From the NCBI GenBank assembly GCA_946611595.1, contig CAMODY010000023.1, forward strand, positions 1 to 15,933: a stretch of 15,933 nt of DNA, written 5' to 3'. This DNA is from an uncultured Clostridia bacterium. GTDB lineage: Bacteria; Bacillota; Clostridia; Lachnospirales; Lachnospiraceae. The notes beneath the pieces were generated by a model. The model saw only the letters and a program-made list of their open reading frames with translations, had not been told where the DNA came from and did not search any database. Shown piece by piece: positions 1 through 6,344 of the stretch. Both the position numbers and the translations under genes were made by a program. Each line of letters begins with the position of its first letter. Position 1 is the stretch's first letter.

Positions 1-2
1 CG

Positions 3-500
3 ATCGGCATTGGCATCCATCAGGGCTGTCAGCCGCTCTTTGGATTTAATTACGGGGCGAAAAATTACGAGCGCGTAAAAGAGACCTATAAAAAAGCAGC
101 ACTGGTCACAATCTTGGTGGGCGTCGTTTTCTTCCTTGTTTTTGAACTTTTCCCACGCCCGATCATCAGCATTTTCGGCGGTGGCTCAGAAGAGTATTTT
201 CTGTTCGCAGAACGTTTCTTCCGCATCTTCTTAATGTTTACGATCTTTAATGGAATCCCATTATTTACCTCCGGATTCTTTACCGCCATCAGGAAGATGT
301 TTTATGCTGTCGGGCTTCCTGTATTAAAGCAGATCCTGACCTTTACTCCGCTTTTGATCTTTGTTCCGATGGCGATGGGAATCGACGGCATCTTAGTTGC
401 AGGACCGGTTTCCGATTTCATCGTAATCGTTGCCTCGTTTATCTGCGTGGCATTGGAATTTAAACGTCTGGATAAACAGATCATTGAAAGAGATGCGTGA
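3..500 (+). CDS. MATE-family multidrug/Na+ antiporter, C-terminal part
   Basis: This is the 3' part (165 codons plus stop) of an integral inner-membrane efflux protein; the start lies left of the window. The frame is open from position 3, upstream of any ATG. It begins with a QGxQPLxGFNYGAKNY stretch, the loop typical of the second half of MATE (MatE/NorM/DinF) exporters. Long hydrophobic segments follow (around VTILVGVVFFLVF, FLMFTIFNGIPLFTSGFF and LTFTPLLIFVPMAMGIDGI), with a basic, hydrophilic C-terminus. MATE proteins export cationic compounds in exchange for Na+ or H+; the substrate cannot be deduced. The stop codon TGA (498-500) lies inside the left arm of the repeat at 497-575, so the last residues may have been altered by that repeat. 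Family assignment is confident; subtype is not. Confidence 0.88.
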   Translation: MGIGIHQGCQPLFGFNYGAKNYERVKETYKKAALVTILVGVVFFLVFELFPRPIISIFGGGSEEYFLFAERFFRIFLMFTIFNGIPLFTSGFFTAIRKMFYAVGLPVLKQILTFTPLLIFVPMAMGIDGILVAGPVSDFIVIVASFICVALEFKRLDKQIIERDA

Positions 501-575
501 CAAGGGGACGGTTCTGTTGTCACATATACTTAGTTATTCAGGAAAAAGGTGACGGAAGAACCGTCCCTCTGTCAT
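497..575. repeat. Imperfect inverted repeat of two 27-bp arms
   Basis: Arm 1 (497-523) and arm 2 (549-575) are inverted copies of the same 27-bp unit, matching at 21 of 27 positions with a perfect 11-bp core GGGACGGTTCT/AGAACCGTCCC. The loop is 25 nt. Arm 1 also has its own ends inverted (GTGACAA...TTGTCAC). There is no T-tract after the right arm, so it is not a normal intrinsic terminator. Its form recalls the REP-like palindromes with a GGGACGGTTCT core that I remember from many Firmicutes genomes; that link is from memory. It fills nearly all the space between the MATE gene and lysR. Confidence 0.75.
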
Positions 576-591
576 AGTGTGAGGTTACCTT

Positions 592-1503
592 ATGCAGCAT
601 GTAGATCTACGGAATATAAAGATTAATCAAATACAGATTTTTTTAGAGGCGGTCAACTGCGGCAGTTTTTCAGGAGCGGCGGAAGCGCTCCATGTGACGC
701 AGCCGATGGTCAGCAAAACGATCCAGGCACTTGAAAAAGAACTGGGGATCATCCTCTTTATCCGGAGCAAGGGAAAACTGAATCTGACGCCTGCAGGGCG
801 TGACTGTTATAACCAGTGGTCCAACATGCTCAAATATCTGGAAGCCTCCGTGGAGTCCGCGCATGCGATCCAGGAGGGCGCATCTTCAAGGCTGCATATC
901 GGAGCAGGAAGTATGGCAATCGAAGCCGGGAAATTTTTCCCGCTTCTGAAAGATTTTAAAGAGCAGCAGCCGGTCAATCTTTATGTGGAATGCCATGCCA
1001 TGACGCAGCTGATCACAGAACTTCAAGACGATAAATATGATGCGATCTTTATCTCCAAGCATTTATTGGACAGCATCGAAAGCAGAGGGCTTAAATGGAA
1101 AAAGATCCAGGAGACCTTTCTTGCGATTTTTGTGCCCTGGGATAATCCGCTGAGCGATCGGGATGAACTCTCGTTTGCGGATTTAAAGAAAGAATCCTTC
1201 ATAGCATTTTCTGTTGATACGGATCCGCTTTATCTCGACCTTTTAAACCGGCTGGCAGGAGAAGCAGGATTTATTCCAAAGATCGCCTGCTATATCCCGA
1301 ATGAAGAATCCTTTGAGGTGAATCTCATGCTGAACAATGGCGTTGCCTTGATCGACAGTATGGTTATGATCAGTGAAGCCATAGCAAAGATGTTTCCGCT
1401 GAAAGGATTGAGAAATGACAGCATTCTTGTCTGGAAAGAAGGTAACGCAAGCCCGGCGCTGAAGCAATTCTTAAAATACCTGGATAAACATCTTCCTGAG
1501 TAG
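592..1503 (+). CDS. LysR-family transcriptional regulator
   Basis: A 303-residue LysR-type regulator of the usual family length. Residues ~9-70 form the winged helix-turn-helix: 'FLEAVNCGSFSGAAEALHVT' followed by 'QPMVSKTIQALEKELGIILF' and a 'LNLTPAGR' wing is the classic LTTR signature. Residues ~95-295 form the periplasmic-binding-protein-like effector domain. The start at 592 is preceded by a GAGG ribosome site at 579-583. An intrinsic terminator follows the stop. The next gene on the same strand, the URO-D-like gene, is the most obvious candidate target, and a dyad fitting the LysR T-N11-A box lies just in front of it. The effector molecule cannot be told from sequence. Confidence 0.93.
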   Translation: MQHVDLRNIKINQIQIFLEAVNCGSFSGAAEALHVTQPMVSKTIQALEKELGIILFIRSKGKLNLTPAGRDCYNQWSNMLKYLEASVESAHAIQEGASSRLHIGAGSMAIEAGKFFPLLKDFKEQQPVNLYVECHAMTQLITELQDDKYDAIFISKHLLDSIESRGLKWKKIQETFLAIFVPWDNPLSDRDELSFADLKKESFIAFSVDTDPLYLDLLNRLAGEAGFIPKIACYIPNEESFEVNLMLNNGVALIDSMVMISEAIAKMFPLKGLRNDSILVWKEGNASPALKQFLKYLDKHLPE

Positions 1504-1535
1504 GACGTGTATTCCAAAACGTTATACCTGTATGA

Positions 1536-1566
1536 AATCCCTTCATTTTTCGAAGGGATTTTTTGT
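1536..1566 (+). terminator. Intrinsic terminator after lysR
   Basis: A perfect 9-bp stem (AATCCCTTC, 1536-1544, with GAAGGGATT, 1552-1560) closes a 7-nt loop and runs into a T-tract. It ends the lysR transcript and shows that the longest possible upstream extension of the next ORF is not its real start. Confidence 0.9.
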
Positions 1567-1594
1567 TGTTACAATCAAAAACAAGAGAAGGAAT

Positions 1595-1607
1595 TGTTTA
1601 GCAAACA
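1595..1607. promoter_or_regulatory. Candidate LysR box (T-N11-A dyad)
   Basis: The 13-bp dyad TGTTTAGCAAACA (5-bp arms, 3-bp centre) exactly fits the T-N11-A consensus of LysR-type regulators. It sits between the lysR terminator and the ribosome site of the URO-D-like gene. No clear -35/-10 pair was found around it, so its role is inferred. Confidence 0.35.
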
Positions 1608-1627
1608 TAGATACAGGAGGTATTAAA

Positions 1628-2743
1628 ATGGGCGTAAATTCATTTGAAAAAGTTGGCAAGATGATGGAGTGCGTGCCGGTGCAGGACCGCAGGGATATAC
1701 CGTTCTATCCGCAGCTGATCACATGGGCAGGAAGATTTGCAGGATACACACAGAAAGAGATCATCGATGATGATGATAAATGGCTCGATGCCATGAAGAA
1801 AACCTTTGATCACTTCGGATATCCGGATGCTGCAATTCCGGCATACCCTGGCGTTATCCTTTTTGGTGAGGCGCTTCCGTGCAATAAACCGGGCTATCAG
1901 CTTCCGGACGATGACCTGTTCCAGTTCGTTGAGACCTGCAACATGGATATCGATGATTATAAATTCATCCTGGAAAACGGATGGGGACCATGGTACTTCG
2001 GCTATATGTGCCGGATCCAGAAACCGCCGATCACGCCGGATGAACTGATGGGCAAGTTCCAGTGGATGGGACAGTCCTGTGCAAAGGTCTGCGGAACCCT
2101 TGCAAGCTGGGGCGTTGTTCCGATCAGTGGAAATACTTTCTTCCCGATGTTTGACCAGCTTTCCCTGATCCGTTCCTTTGAGGAATTCATCATGGATCTT
2201 TATGATGAGCCGGACCTGATCAAGGCAGTTCTTGATAAAACAACTCCGGAGCAGATTGGACAGAATATCGGAATGATGGAGAATAATCCGATCAAGGTCA
2301 TGCATGCATATGCGATGAGATCTGATGCGGCAGTGCTTTCTCCGGAACTGTTTGATGAATTCTCCTTCCCATATCTGAAACAGGAAATCGAGGCTTACCA
2401 TGAAGCAGGCTTCAAGACCGTTATTCATGCTGACGGCAACTGGGTACCGATGCTTGACCGCTTCTTAACTCTTCCGAGAGCAAGTGTACATTTTGAATTT
2501 GATGGCAAGACCGATCTTTATCAGGCAGCACAGATCTTAGACGGATATCATTCCTTCCGCGGTGACGTTCCTGCTACAATGCTTGCGTATGGCACACCAG
2601 ATGAGGTGCGCGAATACAGCGAGAAACTGATCACGGAAATCGGTATGAAGACACCGGGCTTCATGTTCGGAACCGGCTGTGAGGTACCGCTGAACTGCAA
2701 ACCGGAAAACTATGCAGCAATGTGTGATGCAATCTTGAAATAA
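1628..2743 (+). CDS. URO-D superfamily protein, methyltransferase-like (not HemE)
   Basis: A 371-residue protein of the uroporphyrinogen decarboxylase/MtaA-type superfamily (a TIM-barrel fold in the family). The start at 1628 follows an ideal AGGAGG (1616-1621); the longer open frame from 1532 runs through the lysR terminator and is rejected. The C-terminal half is the best match: 'PELFDEFSFPYLKQEIEAYHEAG', then H267-A-D269, and a GTGCEVP turn with C351 near the end. MtaA/MtbA corrinoid:CoM methyltransferases use a zinc H-x-C...C set; here the middle ligand position is Asp. The N-terminal RQAGR substrate-binding motif of true HemE is absent (the equivalent region reads LITWAGRFAGY), so a haem-pathway role is unlikely. 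It probably handles a methyl group or a corrinoid partner, but no corrinoid protein gene is adjacent. It is flanked by terminators on both sides and so is monocistronic. Confidence 0.82.
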   Translation: MGVNSFEKVGKMMECVPVQDRRDIPFYPQLITWAGRFAGYTQKEIIDDDDKWLDAMKKTFDHFGYPDAAIPAYPGVILFGEALPCNKPGYQLPDDDLFQFVETCNMDIDDYKFILENGWGPWYFGYMCRIQKPPITPDELMGKFQWMGQSCAKVCGTLASWGVVPISGNTFFPMFDQLSLIRSFEEFIMDLYDEPDLIKAVLDKTTPEQIGQNIGMMENNPIKVMHAYAMRSDAAVLSPELFDEFSFPYLKQEIEAYHEAGFKTVIHADGNWVPMLDRFLTLPRASVHFEFDGKTDLYQAAQILDGYHSFRGDVPATMLAYGTPDEVREYSEKLITEIGMKTPGFMFGTGCEVPLNCKPENYAAMCDAILK

Positions 2744-2770
2744 AACTATCAGAAAATAAAGAATAAGATT

Positions 2771-2809
2771 AAAAGCCCCTTGGCGAGAGAAATCGCTAAG
2801 GGGCTTTTT
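2771..2809 (+). terminator. Intrinsic terminator after the URO-D-like gene
   Basis: A 16-bp stem (AAAAGCCCCTTGGCGA, 2771-2786, with TCGCTAAGGGGCTTTT, 2793-2808; one G-U wobble) has a 6-nt loop and a closing T-run. Confidence 0.93.
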
Positions 2810-2814
2810 AAATG

Positions 2815-2833
2815 CCTTAAAGTTGATTTAAGG
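2815..2833. promoter_or_regulatory. 19-bp palindrome upstream of the lipoprotein gene
   Basis: A perfect inverted repeat CCTTAAA-gttga-TTTAAGG lies 64 bp before the lipoprotein start. It overlaps a -35-like TTGATT (2823-2828), though no convincing -10 follows. It could be an operator. It is distinct from the preceding terminator. Confidence 0.3.
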
Positions 2834-2852
2834 TAAGCGAGATATCATTAAG

Positions 2853-2892
2853 CCATCCTAATTAAAACATGCACAGAAATACGAAAGGATGG
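2853..2892 (+). promoter_or_regulatory. Hairpin that would mask the ribosome site of the lipoprotein gene
   Basis: CCATCCT (2853-2859) is perfectly complementary to AGGATGG (2886-2892). The latter contains most of the only Shine-Dalgarno sequence (AAGGA, 2885-2889) for the gene starting at 2897. The loop is 26 nt. The pairing is visible; a switch or thermometer role is inference. Confidence 0.35.
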
Positions 2893-2896
2893 AAAC

Positions 2897-4357
2897 ATGA
2901 AAAAGACAGTAAAAGGCGGGATGATATCTTTTGCGGCGATTGCAGTAGCAGTGACAATGATGGCAGCAGGCTGCGGCGCTCAGGATGCAGATCAGATCAG
3001 TTCTTCCTCATCATCATATATGAGCGCATCATCGGCAGAAGATCAAAACGGCGGAACCTACCTGACAGCAGATGACATTACGATCAACGAAACGATTGAA
3101 AACAATGAGGGTGGCGAACATGCCATTGAAGCGGATGGAGAAGATGCTTCCTACTCTAATATAAAGGCGGTAAAAACAGGAGACTCTGCGGAAGGAGACG
3201 AGGCGGATTTCTATGGAGATAACGCAGCGATCTTCGCAACGAATGGGGCAACGCTCGATCTAACGGAAATGCTGGTAGAGACAAACGGAACTCATGCCAA
3301 TGCAGTGTTCAGCTATGGAGAAGGAACAACCGTGAATATTTCAAATTCCGTGATCGAAACCAGCGGCAACTGCTCAGGCGGCCTTATGACGACCGGCGGC
3401 GGAACCATGAACGCAAGCAACCTAACGATCCATACAACGGGTAATTCCTCTGCAGCGATCCGCTCTGACAGAGGCGGCGGAACAGTAACTGTAGATGGCG
3501 GAAGTTATACAACGGAAGGAACCGGCTCTCCGGTCATCTATTCCACAGCGGACATTACGGTTTCTGATGCAAGGCTGGAATCGACTGCGTCCCAGGGCGT
3601 TGTCGTAGAAGGGCAGAATTCGGTGACATTAAACGATGTTACCTTGATTGCGGACAACAACACAAAGAACAGCGATAAATCCGATTATTACCAGGCGGTC
3701 ATGATCTACCAGTCCATGTCCGGAGATGCAGATGAAGGAAATGCTTCCTTCGCCATGAACGGCGGCAGTCTGACCAACTTAAACGGTGATATCTTCTTTG
3801 TAAACAATACGCTTTGCGATATCAACTTAAGCGGCGCTGAGATCACAAACGAAGGTGATGGCGTATTCTTAAGAGCGGCAGCAGCCGGCTGGGGAAGCGA
3901 AGGCTCTAATGGCGGACATGTTACCATGAATGCAAGCGCTCAGGAGATCGACGGCGACATGATCGTTGATGAGGTGTCGACTTTGAACCTTTATCTTACA
4001 GAAAGCAGTTCCTTTGAAGGTGCAATCAATAGTGATGGAGAAGCTGGAGATGTATATGTAGAACTTACAGATGAATCTACCTGGACATTAACAGGCGATT
4101 CCTATATCACAAGCCTCACTTGTGACGCAGACAGTATCGACCTGAACGGACATACTTTGTATGTAAACGGCAAAGCCTACACGGAAGGAAGTGCTTCTTC
4201 CGGAAGTGCGATCGAAGTTACGATCACGAGCACAGGCGGCGGACAGGGAAGCGCACCGGATGGCATGGGAACGCCTCCGGACGGACAAGGAGGCCCTGGC
4301 GGCTCGGGCGGACCTTCCAGCCAGGGCGGAACTCCTCCGGCAAAACCAGGCAACTAA
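2897..4357 (+). CDS. Secreted beta-helix-repeat lipoprotein
   Basis: A 486-residue predicted surface lipoprotein. Residues 1-26 are a lipoprotein signal peptide: a basic start (MKKTVKGG), a hydrophobic core, and AAGC with the lipidated cysteine at C26. A Ser-rich linker (~33-45) follows. Residues ~50-400 are low in hydrophobic helices and made of repeating short beta rungs (for example 'NAAIFATNGATLDLTEMLVE', 'GGTVTVDGGSYTTEGTGSPV', 'QNSVTLNDVTLIADNN'), typical of a right-handed parallel beta-helix as in adhesins, pectate-lyase-like proteins and carbohydrate-binding surface proteins. The last ~40 residues are Gly/Pro/Ser-rich and disordered (PDGMGTPPDGQGG...). No catalytic residues were identified. 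It may be an adhesin or a polysaccharide binder; which one cannot be decided. It is a single gene with its own terminator. Confidence 0.8.
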   Translation: MKKTVKGGMISFAAIAVAVTMMAAGCGAQDADQISSSSSSYMSASSAEDQNGGTYLTADDITINETIENNEGGEHAIEADGEDASYSNIKAVKTGDSAEGDEADFYGDNAAIFATNGATLDLTEMLVETNGTHANAVFSYGEGTTVNISNSVIETSGNCSGGLMTTGGGTMNASNLTIHTTGNSSAAIRSDRGGGTVTVDGGSYTTEGTGSPVIYSTADITVSDARLESTASQGVVVEGQNSVTLNDVTLIADNNTKNSDKSDYYQAVMIYQSMSGDADEGNASFAMNGGSLTNLNGDIFFVNNTLCDINLSGAEITNEGDGVFLRAAAAGWGSEGSNGGHVTMNASAQEIDGDMIVDEVSTLNLYLTESSSFEGAINSDGEAGDVYVELTDESTWTLTGDSYITSLTCDADSIDLNGHTLYVNGKAYTEGSASSGSAIEVTITSTGGGQGSAPDGMGTPPDGQGGPGGSGGPSSQGGTPPAKPGN

Positions 4358-4376
4358 TTAATAAGGTGACAAGATC

Positions 4377-4423
4377 AAAAATCCGCACTGGTCAGGAAAT
4401 GCAGCTCTGACAGTGCGGATTTT
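4377..4423. terminator. Bidirectional terminator between convergent genes
   Basis: AAAATCCGCACTG (4378-4390) pairs with CAGTGCGGATTTT (4411-4423), extended by TCAG/CTGA past one bulged G. It has A-rich and T-rich flanks on both sides, so it can serve the lipoprotein gene (+) and the convergent DUF2325 gene (-). Confidence 0.88.
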
Positions 4424-4454
4424 GCATATCAAGGAAGTTATACAGAAACTGATA

Positions 4455-4742
4455 CTAAGCGATTGCTCCAACGTGGGTGTTCAGGATGGATTTGAGTGCG
4501 GACATGGAAGCGGAAGGGCTGTGGACGATATTCACGTCCTGACCTTTGGTTTCGGCTTCGACCGAGCGGAGCATCTTATGGGAAACCGTGCTGGTAAAGA
4601 CGACGATCAGATCCGGCGAGCCGATGCACTTCATCTTGCCGGAGTTCTTTGTAAATACCTTTGCCTTGCAGGAATATGCTTTACAGAGGTCGGCATACTG
4701 GCGCTCCATACGTTCATTGCCGCCAACGATCACAATACTCAT
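4455..4742 (-). CDS. DUF2325 domain-containing protein
   Basis: A 95-residue cytoplasmic protein that is essentially one DUF2325 domain. It starts with a buried strand and glycine pair (MSIVIVGGNERMERQYADLC) resembling a Rossmann-like nucleotide or metal-binding fold. A DLIVVFTSTVSHKM stretch, also diagnostic, follows at ~44-57. Cysteines 20, 25 and 39 are present; a metal role is possible but unproven. The start at 4742 has a strong AGGAGG. Two palindromes (4777-4792 and 4842-4857) lie upstream and suggest metal- or stress-dependent control. It is transcribed divergently from the SAH-deaminase operon. The family has no established function that I know of. Confidence 0.82.
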   Translation of the reverse strand: MSIVIVGGNERMERQYADLCKAYSCKAKVFTKNSGKMKCIGSPDLIVVFTSTVSHKMLRSVEAETKGQDVNIVHSPSASMSALKSILNTHVGAIA

Positions 4743-4776
4743 GGGAACCTCCTTTCGGTTCTGAAATCATTCGGAA

Positions 4777-4792
4777 GTTAGCAAGTGCTAAC
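4777..4792. promoter_or_regulatory. Operator-like palindrome, copy 1
   Basis: GTTAGCAAGTGCTAAC: 6-bp perfect arms around a 4-bp centre, 35 bp upstream of the DUF2325 start codon. The flanking bases (AA before, C after) are shared with copy 2. The TTAG...CTAA arms resemble operators of DtxR/IdeR-type metal repressors; the regulator is not in the window. Confidence 0.6.
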
Positions 4793-4841
4793 CATGTGAT
4801 TAAAAAAATAAGACGTCTATCATCTTGCAATGTCATCCAAA

Positions 4842-4857
4842 GTTAGCATATGCTAAC
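4842..4857. promoter_or_regulatory. Operator-like palindrome, copy 2
   Basis: GTTAGCATATGCTAAC is a perfect 16-bp palindrome, centred 65 bp (about six helical turns) from copy 1. The region between the two should contain the DUF2325 promoter. It also lies about 110 bp upstream of the proposed deaminase-operon promoter, so it could affect both directions. Confidence 0.6.
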
Positions 4858-4953
4858 CGCAAAGATATTATTGCATTTTTTCCGGCCAAAGTCAACCACT
4901 TCTTTTTTCAGATACAAAAACAGAAAGACCTGGGGTTTTTATGAATATATTGG

Positions 4954-4982
4954 TAGAAAATAAACTGGTTTTAAGATAAAAT
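4954..4982 (+). promoter_or_regulatory. Candidate promoter giving a leaderless deaminase mRNA
   Basis: The -35 is TAGAAA (4954-4959), followed by a 17-bp spacer and -10 TAAAAT (4977-4982). Exactly 6 nt separate the -10 from the ATG at 4989, so transcription would begin at or next to the start codon. An alternative reading is TTGGTA (4950-4955) with TAAGAT (4972-4977), spacer 16, giving a leader of about 5 nt. No Shine-Dalgarno sequence is present. Confidence 0.5.
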
Positions 4983-4988
4983 ATTCGC

Positions 4989-6326
4989 ATGAAGATTTTA
5001 ATTAAGGGCGGTCTGGCTCTTCTTTTTGATGGGCAGACCTTTAAAGTTGAGTTTAAAGATATTTTAGTTGAAGGAAATGAGATCTCGAAGATCGCAGAGC
5101 CGGGCAGCATTTCAGAGTCAGAACTGAAGGATCAGGATCTGAAAGTGATCAATGCCGAAGGCAAACTTGTGATGCCGGGACTCATCAATGCGCATACCCA
5201 TGCGTACATGAGTCTGTTCCGCAACTATGCAGACGATCGGGACTTCTGGGATTGGCTCGCTGCTGTCCAGAAGGTGGAAGAGGACATGACCGAAGAGGAC
5301 TGCTACTGGGGCACCCTCTTAAATGCGATCGAGATGATCAAAACGGGCACGACCTGCTTTGTGGATATGAACATCAAGACCGCAAAGAAGGGGCATACGA
5401 CAGGCCCATTGAGTTCCTGCTCTGGAGCGGCCAATGACGCGGGCATGAGAGCGGTGATCACAAGAGGCCTTTCAGGAAACGCCAACGACGAGGATTCCCT
5501 CGTCAAATTCGGAAGAGTGATCGATGAGATCGAAACCTTTAGGGGGAATGACAGGGTGCGCTTCTGGTTCGGACCACATGCTCCGTACAGCTGCATGGCG
5601 GACTACCTTCAGAAACTGACGAATGCGGCAAAAGAGCATGGCGCAGGAATCACGATCCACTTATCCGAAAGCACCGGCGAGGTCGAAAATATGCTGAAAG
5701 AGCACGGCGTTACGCCGATCAAATATGTGGCAGACCTCGGCGTCTTTGATGTTCCTGTTATCGCGGCACACTGCGTGCAGGCAAACATGGATGATATCAA
5801 ACTCATGAAAGAAAAAGGCGTCAGCGTTGCGATGAACCCGAAGAGCAATATGAAGCTTGGAAACGGCTTCATGCCGGCCGAAGAGTTCTTAAATGCAGGC
5901 GTTAACCTCTGCCTCGGAACTGATGGATGTGGAAGCAACAACACGCAGAACCTCTTTGCGGAAATGAATGCTGCAGCACTGATCTATAAGGGTGATAAAC
6001 AGAAGGCTGAATGCATCAGTGCGGAAGACGTGCTGAAATTTGCGACGGTCAATGGTGCAAAAGCCATCGGCATGGAAGGAAAGCTCGGCATCTTAAAAGA
6101 AGGTGCGCTTGCAGACATTATCCTCTTAAATCTCGACGAGCCGGAATTCTATCCGATGAATAACTTGGTCAGCGCCCTGGTTTATTCTGCGACCGGCAGG
6201 GAAGTGGAGACTGTGATCATCGACGGAAATCTTGTAATGGAAGAGAATAAACTCCTTACGATCGATTCCAAAGAGGTCTATGCAGAGTGTGAAAAAATCG
6301 CAGACAGACTGAACATGCGAAAATAA
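4989..6326 (+). CDS. mtaD: MTA/SAH (S-adenosylhomocysteine) deaminase-type amidohydrolase
   Basis: A 445-residue cytoplasmic metal-dependent amidohydrolase of the SsnA/ATZ/TrzN (chlorohydrolase) group, the family of 5'-methylthioadenosine/S-adenosylhomocysteine deaminases. Metal and catalytic residues are all in place: H69-x-H71 (NAHTHAYMS), H197 (GPHAPYS), H224 and E227 (IHLSES), H261 (AHCVQ) and D312 (GTDGCGSNN). The length is usual for the family. The start at 4989 is fixed by an in-frame stop 12 nt upstream; the protein begins MKILIKGG like its relatives, yet has no ribosome site. The SahH-family gene follows after 18 bp, which supports SAH as the physiological substrate (deamination to S-inosylhomocysteine plus ammonia). 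Guanine or other adenosine-type substrates cannot be excluded from sequence. Confidence 0.85.
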   Translation: MKILIKGGLALLFDGQTFKVEFKDILVEGNEISKIAEPGSISESELKDQDLKVINAEGKLVMPGLINAHTHAYMSLFRNYADDRDFWDWLAAVQKVEEDMTEEDCYWGTLLNAIEMIKTGTTCFVDMNIKTAKKGHTTGPLSSCSGAANDAGMRAVITRGLSGNANDEDSLVKFGRVIDEIETFRGNDRVRFWFGPHAPYSCMADYLQKLTNAAKEHGAGITIHLSESTGEVENMLKEHGVTPIKYVADLGVFDVPVIAAHCVQANMDDIKLMKEKGVSVAMNPKSNMKLGNGFMPAEEFLNAGVNLCLGTDGCGSNNTQNLFAEMNAAALIYKGDKQKAECISAEDVLKFATVNGAKAIGMEGKLGILKEGALADIILLNLDEPEFYPMNNLVSALVYSATGREVETVIIDGNLVMEENKLLTIDSKEVYAECEKIADRLNMRK

Positions 6327-6344
6327 AAAGATAAAGGAAAAAAT

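Noticed and set aside
1532..1627. N-terminal extension of the URO-D-like gene to 1532
   Set aside because: It runs through the lysR terminator hairpin, has no ribosome site, and the ATG at 1628 has an ideal AGGAGG.
1640..2428. Long minus-strand open frame (262 codons) opposite the URO-D-like gene
   Set aside because: Composition rich in His, Arg and Ile with no recognisable domain; it is antisense to a well-supported gene.
2869..3075. Overlapping 68-codon ORF in the lipoprotein leader
   Set aside because: Wrong frame and no ribosome site; the lipoprotein signal peptide begins at 2897.
4413..4781. Plus-strand 122-codon ORF opposite DUF2325
   Set aside because: It begins inside the bidirectional terminator and is antisense to the better-supported DUF2325 gene with AGGAGG.
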